A stretch of DNA of 64,000 bases from assembly GCA_963573385.1 (NCBI GenBank), contig CAUYLG010075662.1:1-64000 (forward strand), in the 5' to 3' direction. A program made the position numbers and the translations under genes. Of this stretch, positions 1 through 12,744 are shown piece by piece (position 1 is the first letter of the stretch; each line of letters starts with the position of its first letter). The notes beneath the pieces are model-generated. The model had not been told where the DNA came from. It did not search any database and saw nothing but the letters and a program-made list of their open reading frames with translations. Source of the DNA: Cacajao melanocephalus (Eukaryota > Chordata > Mammalia > Primates > Pitheciidae).

Positions 1-47
1 GATTTCAAAGGGAATGTTTCCAGTTTTTGCCCATTCAGTATGATATT
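1..47 (-). mobile_element. L1 ORF2-region fragment, antisense, cut by window edge
   Basis: The first 47 bases match the antisense of the L1 ORF2 region, including the characteristic stretch cccattcagtatgatatt. The match stops abruptly where the L1 consensus would continue with ggctgtggg. The rest of the copy, if any, lies outside the window. It is too short to assign a subfamily. Confidence 0.7.
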
Positions 48-2269
48 CTTTATCTATTTCTGAGGTAATTCCTGTAATCTATTTTTATTTCTTCCTATCT
101 TTCTTTTGTCTTGATCTCATGTCTCTTTTAAATTTTTCATACTATATACAAATATTTTTGAATTACTCCTATTAGTTTTACTTCTACTACCACCATGGCT
201 GTTGTTACTACTTTTAAGTAATTTAAATGTGAAGAAATTTAAAATGAATATAATTATGATTTTTGCTTAAGAAATGCATATTTTATAAATGAAATGATGT
301 ATAAATTTTTATGAGTTTTCAGCTGTAAAAAAATGGAAAGTGTTATTGTACATAATTAAATCTAAAACAATTAATTGCAGATAGCAGAAAACTGGTTTCA
401 ATTTTCCACCTATTATACTACCATTGAAAATGTTATTGTATTTATGTTTAAGCACTATGGAAGTAACACAATAGAGCATAGTTTGGTTGAATAAATATTT
501 GCTGAATAAAACAATAAAAAATAATAATTAAAAATGTTTAGAATTAATTGAGCTTATCAGTTATGCATGGTTATCTCACCTTCTTACCCTACATTAAGAA
601 TACACAGTATTCATCTACAATTTATATTTGCAAGCTTTGAGAAGTTTTAGTTAACACTAAGATACCATACTTTTATGACTACATAATGTTTTATATTTTA
701 TTATCTTTCTCATTATTCATTTTCTCTAATAATTATTTTAATATATTGTGTCATTATTATCTCTTTCTCTAGTTTACAGATATCTAAAGCTCGAAGGAGT
801 TAAGAACAGTCTTCAAAGACAAAAAGCTGCATTCCATCAAAATTAGATTTACATCTAACTTTACTGCTGAGCTTTTTAGGCTGAGCCATGATATGGAATA
901 TTCCAACTAAGTAGGAAGATATTTCCTTGGTTAGAATGGTAAACATCTGTAGAAGAAAGACCAAACAAATCATTTAAACTTTCAAATGACAAGCTGGTTT
1001 ACATCCTAAATTAGGTTTACATCAAATCATGAGAAGATCATTTGTCCTTTCATCTGAATTCAGAAAGCGTTCTCCATCACCTGCTATTTTGCATGGATGA
1101 GTGATTTCCAAAGAATATACTGTATCATTCACACGTAGCACTTTTTCTTGGATGCTTGAGCTATTCAGCACTCTAATGACTTTAGACCAAATGAAAATCA
1201 TACATAATAACATTAGAGACAGATGTTTTGCTATATGATCCTTTGATTAAATCAAAGAAAATGGTATTATCATGCTTAAAAAAATTAACTCGGCTTATTT
1301 TCTGAAAGAAATCCCACTCTAATACCAAATTACTTTTGTCATTTCCAATGAACTCTCTAGTACCGGTTGTGTCACTGTACCTGCATTACTTTTGGTTTCT
1401 ATTATGTTACACTAATGATTTAAATCCACTTATTTTATGTTAGACTAATTATTAAAATTAACTGGGCATCATGTAACACCATTATGTATTTTATGTATGT
1501 CGGTAGAAAGGAATGACATAAAACAGCAAGTGAGGATATATATATTTTTACATAATGCTTCAACTCCAAATGTTATATTCTCAAAGGCAGTCACACAGAT
1601 TTTCGAATAAATACAATATAAAATTTGAGTATCCTTCGTGGAGTTGTAGGCACTGGAGTGGTACAGATCATGTGGAACATTGGGGAAATAAAAAAACATA
1701 CACTGACTGATTTTATACACTTCTCCCTCTTTCCAGAATTTACTCAAATCCCTAAGCAAACACACAGAGATATGTTGTGTTTTTTTTTTCTCTCAATATA
1801 TCCAGTATGTAGTCTTATGAACCAGTGGGCTTTTTGAGAAATATCAAAGGGACCATTATCTCACTAAGTGCTATCAATAAAATCATCTCTACTTACATGA
1901 CAGAAAGGAGAAAGAGAGAAAGAAGCAGGGGTGGGGGTGGAGGCCAGCTTTCCCAAAGGCAAACTTAGAGTCAAGTATGTTTAGAATATCTTTTCTGTTA
2001 GAGCTACAACCAACACCATGTGCCTACTTAAAACCTTAGTTACTCCAAAATTGTAAAGTGAAATTTTATACATCACAACTCAAAAGTGAAAAAAAAAATA
2101 TTATAGTTGCTCTCATCTTGCTCATTTCCCTATTTTCTAACCACACAAGACAGGAAAGGTACAAGTATATTTAAAATTGCAGGTTATTTTGGCTCTTCCA
2201 GTTTACTCTGTTTCTTTTTCATTTCTTCTTAAGCCATTAAGTCTTTTTCAATTTTTAGAACATTATTTA
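48..2269. other. AT-rich sequence, no recognised feature
   Basis: I see no gene and no repeat family I can name. A G/A-rich patch at about 1901-1942 is the only compositional feature. Short open frames on both strands (for example 1022-1213 and 1469-1765 on the minus strand) have no recognisable domain and are of the length expected by chance in such AT-rich sequence. Confidence 0.5.
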
Positions 2270-3440
2270 TTCACTCATGTATTTATATCACTATTATCTT
2301 AAATGTAATTATTTATTCTCTGGTCATAATCCAATACTTTTGTTATTTATTTTATTGTTCACTGACCCGTCCTACTCCCTGTACTTGTTGGAAACACTTT
2401 CAAGTTAGTTACTGCATGTTCCCTATTAATATATCGTAATTTTAGCAAGGTATTTTAGTTTCTAGAAGCACGAGAAAATCCAGGATCACGCTCGGTTTGT
2501 GGTTTCCCTTGCCAAACTTCAGAATCAATGTTTCTGCAAGGGGTCTTTTATTTTTGTTCCCTTTTATTAGAGGATGGTATTTAGAAGCCATGATCTATGT
2601 ACTAAGTATGCTCATTTGTATTACTGCATTACTGCTTCTAGGCTCCTAAGAGAACAGAGTTAGAAAAAATATGTATGTTCGCTAACAAATGCATATACAT
2701 ATATATTAATATTTGTTTTTATCTATGTAGTTACAAAAATAAATGATTATTTTACTGACAGATCTGATTGTGTTTCAGCACCACATGGTTTATTCTGGCA
2801 TTCTCCTTACTTACTTGTCAAGTCTTTCTCTGACAGTGAGAAATCAAGCACTCAGTAACTACACTGTATTTACTTATTATTTAAACATCAGGATAAACGT
2901 AGTTATTTCATCATGGATAAATATTACCCATTTGATAAATAAACACATAAGTATATTAGAGTGTTATGTGCAGTTCATTTTGCTGTTGGTCTTCCATATT
3001 TTGAAAAAACACTCTTTTCTGAAATTATTTAGGCTAGCTCCTATCTTTATTACCTTTTTCAAAGTGCCATTTACTATTAATACAGTTAGATATATTTGTT
3101 ACATTGTGCATTGCACCCCAATAACATGGTAGAATTTATTATTATTATTTTTATTTAGCTTGAGGAGTATTTTCTGGAGACTGAGGGAGGGATACATTTT
3201 CTGCGTAAATTCACATGTGATCTGCAAATTAAGACAGTTTTCATTAGTGTTTTCCAATTTGTGTTTGTTCTTTCTTTTTCTTCTCTTTATTTCTAGCCAT
3301 CTTGCACTTGCTAGGATTTCCAGTGTGATATGGAAAAGAAAAAGTGAGAAAATTGTTTAGTCTTATTACTAGACTTAGAAGAAAAGCAGCCAGTCTGTTG
3401 CCATTAAATATGAAGTTTGTTACAGATGCCCTTTGTTGGG
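2270..3440 (-). mobile_element. Old L1M element, antisense, 3' UTR and part of ORF2
   Basis: Several blocks match the antisense of an old L1M/L1ME-type 3' end: the part around 2325-2345 (ggtcataatccaatac), 2570-2700 (gaggatggtatt, then gcttctaggc) and 2770-2860 (cagcaccacatgg, ctctgacagtgagaaa). At 3220-3420 the sequence matches antisense ORF2 reverse-transcriptase-region text (tctgcaaattaagacag, then ttgctaggatttccagt). The blocks are heavily diverged and separated by poorly matching sequence, so the copy may contain internal deletions. No reading frame survives. The same 3' UTR type appears again, also antisense, at 51.5-52.7 kb. Confidence 0.6.
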
Positions 3441-3774
3441 ATTCTCATATGTTTATGTGTTTTGTAATCTTCTTTGCTTTACTGTTGTACATTTGGTATA
3501 GGGCAATTGATACTATGTAAATATTGTTATTTTTGAAATCTTTACATATGAGCACATTTTCCCACTGCTTGACTTTCCATGGGTCTTTGTGTTAATTTTC
3601 TTAAGAGTCAGAGTATGTATGATGTTTTTGGTGCATCAGGAGGTGGGAGGAGCCTGTTGCCTGATTGTTCTCTTTTGAATTCTAGCTGATTCCACCAAAA
3701 CAGCCTAATGGGACATGGAAAAATAAATGGCTATAATAGTTTTGAAATTTTTCAGTAAGATATGGTGTCTGTTT
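3441..3774. other. Unassigned sequence between L1M and MaLR LTR
   Basis: No family recognised. Part of it may be the degraded continuation of the antisense L1M to the left. Confidence 0.4.
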
Positions 3775-4165
3775 TCCTAAAACTTGGATTTGGGCTGGGC
3801 TTGCTACTTTTTTTTTGTTAATAGAAAGAGAAAATGATGGTCTTAGGGCTTAAGAGACCTTTTAATTTCCCCTCATTGCTTCACGGGAGCTCTGCCACCA
3901 CCACTATGTGCATGAGTGCAGGCTAGTCTGCTCTATGATTTGAGACATATGGCCTAGTTTCCCTATCCCTTGGCCAACAGTCAGCAAATTACCAGCAAAC
4001 TGTCAAATATATGAATGAAGCCTTCAACCGCTGGCTGAAGGCAAATGTATGAGTGAAACTAGCCAAAACCAGCAGAAAAACTGCCCAATGAGCACCAACC
4101 AAATTGGCAATCCATAGAAATGGTCGCGGGGATGGATCAATAAAGATGGATTGCAGTAGCCACAA
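3775..4165 (+). mobile_element. MaLR (MLT1-like) LTR remnant
   Basis: The order of short blocks matches the MLT1 class of ERVL-MaLR LTRs in sense direction: a gggcttgctac start, a run through cttaagagacc, a gctctgccaccaccactatg block, aggctagtctgct, ccaacagtcagcaa, then accagcagaaaaactgccca, ending near an ataaagatgg block where MLT1 LTRs carry their poly-A signal. Each block is diverged. No internal retroviral sequence is visible beside it, so it is read as a solo LTR. The usual terminal gccactaagtttt module is absent. Confidence 0.6.
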
Positions 4166-5539
4166 CAGACCTTTCCATTTCTTCATTTATCTTCTATTTT
4201 CAACATCTAGAACTGGAAAGGACTTCCTCTCTCTATTTAATTATAAATCCTCTTATGTCTTCGTTTTACTGTGGCTTATAGCCCTTGTCTCTCAATTATT
4301 GAAAAATATTTTATAATATTGAAAACCCTTACATTTCTCCACAGAGCCTGCTTTCAAGACAATTGATTCACTGTAGACAAATCTGTCTATAAAGTTCAAA
4401 ATTCAGACATAAGCGATGGACCATTTATCTGAGCCTGATGCCCCAAAGCCGTGGAAACATTGATTTCAATGGTGAAGAAAGCTGAAAATATGTGAATTAA
4501 TGATCCAAGGAGCATTGGTTCAATGTCGCATAGTATTATCCATATTGTAATTTACTAGCCACAGTGATTTCTTTCAATCCTTTCCAGATACATTCATCAC
4601 TGATTCATGGTTTTCCATTTTGTTGTCTCCTAACTTGATCTTAACTTAGGCTGCTGTAGATATTTGTTAACATAAAGTCTTAGTTGTTCAATATCTGAAA
4701 TAATCAGTACTATTCAGTAGTTACCAGTGTATTTGTTGCCAATTTTATTTTAACAATTTGTAATGGATACTTTCTTACACCAAATATTTGGAACCATTTC
4801 TTGTTGCTTTTGTTCAACTTGGTAGAAAGTCCTTAAGTATAATATATTTTGTTTTAACTACATAGGTGTCAGTAACAGACCATGGGGTTTTCAGCTGTTC
4901 ATTAATTTATCAAGGGAATGTATTTTACAATATCTACTCAATTTCTGTTATGAAAAACACGTGTTTCTTTCAAAAGTCCCATGCCAGTGTCAGGGTAAAT
5001 GCCACACTGTATTGTATGAGACTCCATAGTACCTGGCTACTGAGAAAGTTAGTGAGCTTACTACCAGTTACATCCTATTACACTAACCCCTCAAATGCAC
5101 ATTCCCTCCTACACACGTACAAAGAGTGATTTTATGTATTCATTTTATTATGATGCTATTCTGTGCCTTGTCTTATTTAGCAACGTCTACAATGCCTTTT
5201 CACGATACTGTTTTCCATTATCCTCTTTGACCTCCACATACCTACATTAAAGTATTTTTTTCTCTGTGAAAATCAGAACATTTGTCAATAATTCTAGAAA
5301 CTTATGCTGTGTAGCACTTGAATTGTCCATCTACCTGTTAGATTATTTCAAAGAAAGAGGCCTAGTCATGTTATTCTTCATTTAGAGAGTACTTGGAAGA
5401 CTGTAGTGTTGTTATTTATAAAGTTACAAAAACCGAAGTCATGCCCACCTTGCTTTTGGCTCTCTCCCTATCATCCAACATTTATCTTGACATATAATTT
5501 TAAAATCAATGAATAGCTGAGGAGTGAGTCAGTTTGTGT
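4166..5539. other. Repeat-poor AT-rich sequence
   Basis: Nothing is recognised here. Open frames at 4104-4316 and 4866-5129 on the plus strand show no domain, no signal and no codon pattern that sets them apart from chance. Confidence 0.45.
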
Positions 5540-5700
5540 ATTATATATTACAGTAATGAGCAAAATATAACAAATACTAGAACCTGCTTCATGGAACTTA
5601 TGGATCATTGATGAAGAATAGACATCAAAATAGAGCATTCAATTACAAAATAAAAACAGAACTGAAATTAGAAAGCTATAGGTAAAAATTATTGAGAGCT
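5540..5700 (+). repeat. Ancient mammalian interspersed repeat, family unsure
   Basis: The order 'cagtaatgagcaaaa ... cctgcttcatggaactta ... gacatcaaaa' resembles the start of a widely dispersed ancient mammalian repeat whose less diverged copies read 'cagtgaacaaaa ... ccctgccctcatggagctta'. The same family is better preserved at 16.4-17.0 kb. I am not certain of the family name. Confidence 0.45.
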
Positions 5701-5745
5701 CTAGTTTCAAAAAAGGACTATCCAAACATAGTGTACGAAAGCTTA

Positions 5746-6118
5746 ATCATGCATGGGGCCTCTATATCCATGGGTTCTACATTCGTGAATTCAACCAACC
5801 ACGAATTGAAAATATTTTTTTAAAAAATCGCATCTGTTCCAAACATCCACAGAATTTTATTCTTTTCATTTTCCCATAAACAATACAGTATACCTACTCA
5901 CATAAATTTACTAAATACCTAATAATTCAGATACTTAGTAATACCTAAATTACTTTTAGGTATTAAGGGTAATTTACAGATGGTTTAAAGTATGCAGAAA
6001 GATGTGCACTGATTATAGGCAATACTGTGTTATTTAATATCAGGGACTTAAGCATCTATGGATTTGGTATCCACAGAGGTCCTGGAACAAATTACTTGTG
6101 CATACCAAGAGATGACTG
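5746..6118. mobile_element. Non-autonomous Tigger-like (TcMar) DNA transposon
   Basis: The left end carries ctctatatccatgggttc and caaccaaccacga. The right end carries ggtatccacagaggtcctgg and ends in gatgactg. These are the end modules of the Tigger-derived family with ccatatccgtgggttc-type and ccaggacccc-type ends. The middle contains ataaacaatacagtatac and a ttaaagtat block found in that family. The element is bounded by TA dinucleotides at 5744-5745 and 6119-6120, as expected for Tc1/mariner-type insertion. It has no coding capacity and would have depended on a full-length Tigger transposase. The sub-family name (MER2 or Tigger3-type) is not settled. Confidence 0.75.
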
Positions 6119-6120
6119 TA

Positions 6121-6392
6121 ATTTAAGTAATATCAAATATAGTCTGCCAAGGAAGTAAAGGAAAAATTAAAATACAGAAACACATATCACTTTAGATATA
6201 AATACATCTCATAGGAATAAGATATATCACCTTAAGTACTGTTCATTAAAAAATAATACATGCAGAAAAAATATTGAAGTCACATTAATTGCTGAATTCA
6301 TTTTTCAAATGAATTAGATTTTAGCACCTATCTTCTCTCATTCCATGTGCATTACGGTGAAAGACTAAAGAGAGTATGCTGTCTATAGCAGT
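6121..6392 (+). repeat. Left arm of long imperfect inverted repeat
   Basis: Read against the reverse complement of 6951-7224, this arm matches along its whole length. The innermost 22 bases (6371-6392) differ from the partner at one position. Further out, shared blocks include ttttagca, gttcattaaaaa-ataataca, a tctcata-g block and the outer tatcaaatata. The innermost 49 bases differ at about 8 positions by hand count, and overall identity looks near 80 percent with few indels. It starts directly at the TA that bounds the Tigger-like element. I do not recognise a family for it. Confidence 0.8.
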
Positions 6393-6950
6393 GAAAGATT
6401 ACTAGTAAGTTCATGGAGAGAATCATTGTTTATAGTTCTAAACCCTTTGTTAAGTCAAATCTTCAGACCTTTCTTGGATACTTGCTATGAAGAATGCACT
6501 GTTGTAAGTGATAGCAGTTTAGTTGATTTTAGGATTAGAGAAATAGAGACTAAACTTTCTCTCCAGCTCAGGTATGAAAGACCTGAAAGATTCTAGACAT
6601 GAGCCTAAAATTGCAAGTGTACTGAAAGAATCTGTGGTCTCTTCCTTTCAAAATGTCAGTACTATCTATGAACTAATTTTAGGTGTAGATGATCATGTCT
6701 CCAAAGCCAAATGCAGATCAGCATAGACCTAAATTCAAACATAGTTGATAGTAAGACACACAAAAAAGTGGGAATTTAAAAGTCAGAGACCTAGAACCAT
6801 CTGAGATATATAGTTACAGTGTAGCAAGGAAGCCAGACAAAATAAAATATAAAATATGTATTGTGTTTCAGATAAGAAGCACAATCTCTTTAAGAAGTAC
6901 TAGAGAAGCTCACCCTTGCAAATGGTCTCCCATTTGTTATTAAATGAGTA
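6393..6950. other. Loop between the two inverted-repeat arms
   Basis: About 560 bp of AT-rich sequence. No open frame of note, no known repeat and no transposase-like frame was seen. If the inverted repeat is a DNA transposon, this would be the interior of a non-autonomous copy. Confidence 0.5.
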
Positions 6951-7224
6951 ACTGCTATAGACAGCGTACTCTGTTTATTCTTTGGCCATAATGTATATGA
7001 AGTGAGGAAGAGAGATGCTAAAATCTCTTCATTTTAAAAATGAATTTAGCAATTAATATGACCTCAATTTATTGTCTGGATGTATTATTTTTAATGAACA
7101 TTATTTAGGGTAATATATCGTATCCGTATGAGATATATTCCTATATAATGTGATATGCATTTCTGTAATTTCTGTTTTTTCTTTAGTTCCTTGCCATATT
7201 ATATTTGATACTACCCTAAGATTT
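6951..7224 (-). repeat. Right arm of long imperfect inverted repeat
   Basis: This is the partner of 6121-6392 in opposite orientation, with near-equal arm length. The outer end runs into an 18-bp tandem duplication (7207-7224 and 7225-7242, one difference), and then into the target site of an L1 insertion at 7239. The similar length and continuous alignment argue for one original palindromic unit rather than a chance match. Confidence 0.8.
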
Positions 7225-7251
7225 GATATTACCCTAAGATTTGCTATTTAT

Positions 7252-8805
7252 TTATTTAACATTTTTCAGATTTAAAAAACTTTTTTTATTATACTTTACT
7301 TTTTGGGGTACATGTGCAGATCTTGCAGGATTGTTACATAGGTATACACTTGCCAGGGTGGTTTGCTGCCTTCATCCCCCTGTCCCCTACATTAGGTATT
7401 TCTCCCGATGTTATCCCTCCCCAATCTCCCCATCCCCTGCAATCCCTCCCTTAGCACCTAACCCCCCAATAGACCCCATTGTGTGATTTTCCCCTCCCTG
7501 TGTCCATGTGTTCTCATCGTTCAGCAACGTCCTATGAGTGAGAACATGAAAGTTTGGTTTTCTGTTCTTGAGTCAGTTTGCTGAGAATGATCGGTTTCAG
7601 ATTTACCTATGTACCTGCAAAGGACATGAACTCATCCTTATTTATGGCTGTATAGAATTCCATGGTATATATGTGCCACATTTTCTTTACCCAGTCTATC
7701 ATTGATGGGCATTTGGGTTGGTTCTAGGTCTTTGGTATTGTAAACAGTGCCATAGTGAATATATGTGTGCATGTGTCTTTATAATATAAGGATTTATAGT
7801 GCTTTGAGTATATACGCAGTAATGGGATTGCTGGGTCACATGGTATTTCTATTTCTAGATCCCTGAGGAATCATCCCACTGTCTTCCACAATGGTTGAGC
7901 TAATTTACATTCCTACCAACAGTATGAAAGCATTCCTATTTCTCCACATCCTCTCTAGCATCTGTTGTCTCCAGATTTTTTAATGATCGCCACTCTTAAC
8001 TGGCATGAGATGATATCTCAATGTGGTTTTGATTTGCATTTCTTTAATGATCAGTAATAATGAACATTTTTTCATATGTTTGTTGGCTGCATAAATGTCT
8101 TCTTTTGGAAAGTGTCTGTTCATATCCTTTGCCCATTTTTTGATGGGGTTGTTTGTTTTTTTCTTGTGAATCTGTTTTAGTCCTTTGTAGATTCTGGATA
8201 TTAGCCCTTTGTCAGATGGGTAGATTGCAAAATTTTTTTCCCATTCTGTTGGTTGCTAGTTCACTCTAATGATTGTTTCTTCTGCTGTGTAGAAGCTCTT
8301 AAGTTTAATTAGATCCCATTTGTCTACTTTGGCTCTTGTTGTCATTGTTTTTGGTGTTTTCTTCATGAAGTCCTTGCCTATGCCTATGTTCTGAGTGGTA
8401 TTGCTTAGGTTTTCTTCTAGGGTATTTATGGTGTTAGGTCTTATGTTTAAATCTTTAATTTATCTGGAGTTTATTTTTGTATAGGTGTAAGAAAGGGGTC
8501 CAGTTTCAGCTTTCTGCACATGGCTAGCCAGTTTTCCCAACATCATTTATTAAACAGGGAATCCTTTCCCGATTGCTTGTTTTTGTCATGTTTGTCAAAG
8601 ATCAGATGGTTGTAGATGGGGTGTATTACTTCCAATGCCTCTGTTCTGTTCCATTGGTCTTTATCTCTGTTTTGGTACCAGTACCATGCTGTTTTGATTA
8701 CTGTAGCCTTGTAGTATAGTTTGAAGTCAGGTAGCGTGATGCCTCCAGCTTTGCTCTTTTTGCTTAGGATTGTCTTGGCTATGTGGGCTATTTTTTGATT
8801 CCAAA
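7252..8805 (-). mobile_element. 5'-truncated L1 (primate-type 3' end), antisense
   Basis: The sequence reads as the antisense of the L1 3' end. It starts with a T-rich tail, then the antisense of the terminal tgcacatgtacccc module (ggggtacatgtgcaga), the 3' UTR, and the C-terminal third of ORF2 up to about 8805. A 13-bp target-site duplication atttgctatttat flanks it (7239-7251 and 8806-8818). On the minus strand near 8550-8800, ORF2-type protein sequence is legible ([17 protein letters not shown] and [14 protein letters not shown]), and other frames carry stops. The copy lacks the promoter, ORF1 and the endonuclease and RT parts of ORF2, so it cannot move. Confidence 0.93.
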
Positions 8806-8879
8806 ATTTGCTATTTATGAATGTAAAGCAAAGAGAATACTGTAGGTCATACAAAATTGTAATTAAACATGTCAACACA

Positions 8880-9110
8880 GGGAAGAGCACAGTGGCTCAC
8901 ACCTGTAATAACAGCACTTTGGGAGGATGAGATAGGAGGATTTCTTGATCCCAGGAGTTTTGAGATCAGTGCGAAATCTTTCAAGACCAAATATCTACCA
9001 AAAAAATGTTACAACTATCCAGAGGTGGTGGTATGCACTTGTAGCCCCAGCTACTTGGGAGGCTAAGGTTGGAGGATCACTTGAGCCAGGGAGGTTGATG
9101 GTGCAGTGAG
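8880..9110 (+). mobile_element. Diverged Alu, truncated
   Basis: The start (ggaagagcacagtggctcac), the B-box area, the central A-rich linker and the right-monomer text (gctacttgggaggctaagg) are in Alu order. It is strongly diverged, consistent with an old AluJ-like copy. The last ~60 bases of the right monomer are missing. At 9132 a long GAAA-type tract follows where the Alu tail would be. Confidence 0.85.
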
Positions 9111-9131
9111 TAATAGTCATTATTTTCTTTC

Positions 9132-9200
9132 AAAGAAAGAAAGAGAGAGAGAGAGAAGAGAAAGAGAAAGAAAGAAGAAAGAAAGAAGAAAGAAAGAAAG

Positions 9201-9235
<35 letters not shown>

Positions 9236-9252
9236 AAAAAGAAGAAAGAAAG
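9132..9252 (+). repeat. Polypurine GAAA/GA microsatellite
   Basis: About 120 bases of almost pure A/G, with GAAAGAAA, GAGAGA and GAAGAAA units. It follows the diverged Alu and probably grew from its A-rich tail. Uninterrupted polypurine of this length is likely to vary in length between individuals. Confidence 0.95.
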
Positions 9253-9894
9253 TCATTGTAGAATCCTAAGAATCTTAGAACAATCTCCTACGTATAGGTT
9301 GCTTCTATCTTTCTCAGCAGTTGAATTGAGGACTAGAAGTAAGCTGACATCAAAAGCACAGAAATAAGAATTTCTCCACTAGATTACTTGGTAGATATTT
9401 TATATTTGCCTCTATGGTTTTCATCATTCTATATCTGGGGGAAAAAATAAGTTTTTCTCTAAAGGTCTAATACCTCACGTATTCTGAATCCATGGAATTT
9501 GAGTTAGGATCACTCCCCAAGCTCACCCCTATTCCATTTAAAGTAAGTGCATGACCCAGACTTCAGGAATAAAAGTCTGACTCAAACATAAACATTGGGA
9601 CTGAAATGGGCTAATAAAACTAACCTCTGGAATGTTGTGGGAGTGGAAATAAGTCCTAAGAAAATAAGCATTTTCTTCCTAGGGAAATACTAGAAAGCAA
9701 TTTCTCTTTTCCACTCCATTCTGAGATGAGAAAAATCACAGCCTGAATTTCAACATCCAATTGACCATTGTTGGAGAAATACACAGAAGGTGCCAGGAAT
9801 ATTATTTAGAGATTGAGAAAGCAACAGTAATGCTTTAATTTGGATAAGTGGCTAAAATTATGTCCATCCCTATATCTATTTTTCTTTTTAATGT
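9253..9894. other. Unique AT-rich sequence
   Basis: No gene, RNA or named repeat is seen. Confidence 0.45.
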
Positions 9895-10655
<761 letters not shown>

Positions 10656-11139
10656 ACCTATATATAAAAAGATCAAACACATTATGATGCAATTGCTCAT
10701 ATCTGAATTCAGCAGCCTTTCAAGCTTTTAGTTTTGTCAATGAACACACTTCTTTTCTTTCCTCTTAATTTGGTACAGATTGGAATTTTCTGACAGTTGC
10801 ACCAGAAGAAAGATTTTTTTGTTGTTGTTGATTCACCTACTAAAAAACGTGTGTGCTCCTTTCAATCTATTTTACCCACTACAGATATGGACATATTTTT
10901 ATGCTTTATAACATGTTTGTGTGACTCCCCAACTGCTTTTCAATATATTGGAAAGTCTCTGTATGGTTCTTCTTAATGTATTTCCTATATAATTCTTGAC
11001 ACTCACTGTCAACCCTAAGCTAGTTACATATCGCAAACACTAGGAAAGCCATCTTCACCATTGTCGTTAAAAACATCAAAAACTCTACAAGATGACCATA
11101 TTATGCTTGATATTCTCTTTGCCAGAATTCTCTTTGCCC
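10656..11139. other. Unique sequence
   Basis: No supported feature. A short GTT run is present near 10822. Confidence 0.4.
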
Positions 11140-11370
11140 ATTTGCCTTTCTTCCTGAGTCCTGTTTTTCAAGACTCACTTTCTTTAGCAACATTTAATCT
11201 TCATCACAGGCTTTGTAAGAAGATCACCCTCTGTATTCTACTTTTGGTGACATAACTTTGGAGTTGTCTAATGTTGTTATAATTAGAGGAGACTGTGCTT
11301 GATGGATTTTTTTTCTCCCCAGGATTTGGACCAGGACCTGTCATATAGTAGGTGTTAAAAGTGCTCTGAT
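11140..11370 (+). repeat. Possible L2 LINE 3' fragment
   Basis: Short blocks in L2 order: tcaagactcactttc, a gagactgtgctt block, and ccaggacctgtcatatagtaggtgtt near the end, which resembles the L2 terminus (cctggcacatagtaggtgctc). It is heavily diverged. An aligner would be needed for a firm call. Confidence 0.45.
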
Positions 11371-12270
11371 GAACATACATACACTTATGATGTAAAGGCT
11401 TTTTTCTACACATTTAGAATGCACTCCTTATGAGATTTAAACTTTTTAATGTGCAATTTTAGGAATGATTCAATCATCCCCATTTCCTTTTTAATTAAAT
11501 GAATAAATAATTAATTAATTTACCTAGAAATGAAACTTCAGAATTACATGAAAAATTTAATCCAGATTAAATGACACTTGGAGGATAGTCAAAGACACGT
11601 ATCTATGAATCATAGATTACCACCAGGCAACTTTATTATGTTGCAGATATTTAAATATATCACAAAATCCTGATAAACTGTAAGCAAAAAAAAAAAGGGT
11701 TAATTTTTCTCTACCCATGGTACTTTGCACTGCTTTCTGTATAATTGTGCTAGATGTTTCTCATTTGGCATTTTTATTTTTGTAGAAAAACATCTGTCCT
11801 TCTTTAATTAGTATACTGTACATTCCTCACACTTGTGGTTTTTAACAATTTTACCCAATTCTCTATGTGGATTACATTTTTTAGCTCCACAAAATTATAC
11901 TTTACTAAACTCTATTATCCTTATAGTGTTATGTCCCTGAAAAATTTTCCTTTTATATGAAATTTGAGAAGCTTTTTGAGATGTATGAATTGATGTTATG
12001 TGGAGGTAGCACACATTCAAAAAATCATCAAGGGGAAATTTCTATGTGGCATGTTGGCAAAAAGAAACAAAGGAAGAAGAAAAAGTGGTACTTTTAATTC
12101 ATTTAATGAAGTTGACAACCATTAGTAGAAAATAATATTTTCAGCATTAGGATACAAATTACATTCTGAATTTTGTACTATCTGAGTAGTAAGCATATTT
12201 TTTACAATGGGCTGTATTAATTTTAAATTTTTGAATTTTTAACACTCTGTTTATGAAATTAAAACATTAA
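11371..12270. other. AT-rich unique sequence
   Basis: No gene or repeat family is recognised. A short AATAAATAATTAATTAAT run lies near 11500. Confidence 0.4.
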
Positions 12271-12297
12271 ATATATATATATATATATATATACATA

Positions 12298-12328
<31 letters not shown>
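12271..12328. repeat. Composite (TA)n-(TG)n-(TA)n microsatellite
   Basis: A TA run, an acatatg bridge, a GT run of about nine units, then a second TA run. The outer TA blocks are self-complementary. Confidence 0.97.
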
Positions 12329-12744
12329 TCTCATAAAGCAGAGCTTCCGGTTGCCTGACTTTATTTTTTCAGACTTTTTCAACATTTCTTAGTTGTGGGT
12401 GGACACAAACTTTGGAGAATACTGTCAAAAGCCAGCAAACTAATAGTCTGCACTTACAACCAAAATGTATGAGTGTGGTTAACTTGCAGTTACTGATGAC
12501 TTATTGGACATATTAGTTTAATCCTATTTTTTTCTTCTGTAGTTTGGAATTATCAAGACAGCTCTTATCTCTGTTAGATTGTGAGAGCTATTTCATATTA
12601 AATTACAAGTTTTCAAAATATTGGTTTTTAATTTTATCAATATTATGTCTCTCAATGTGACTTACATGGTACAGATATCAGAAAATTCAAGATGAATAAC
12701 ACTAAATGTATTGTTTTCTTCAAATTTGAAATTGTTTCATAAGA

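Noticed and set aside
2743..3132. 129-codon plus-strand open frame, the second longest of the window
   Set aside because: It is rich in Ile, Leu, Phe, Tyr and Thr as expected from AT-rich DNA, has no domain, and lies over an antisense L1M remnant.
8543..8890. 115-codon minus-strand frame with protein-like sequence
   Set aside because: It is the L1 ORF2 C-terminal region of a truncated insertion, not a host gene.
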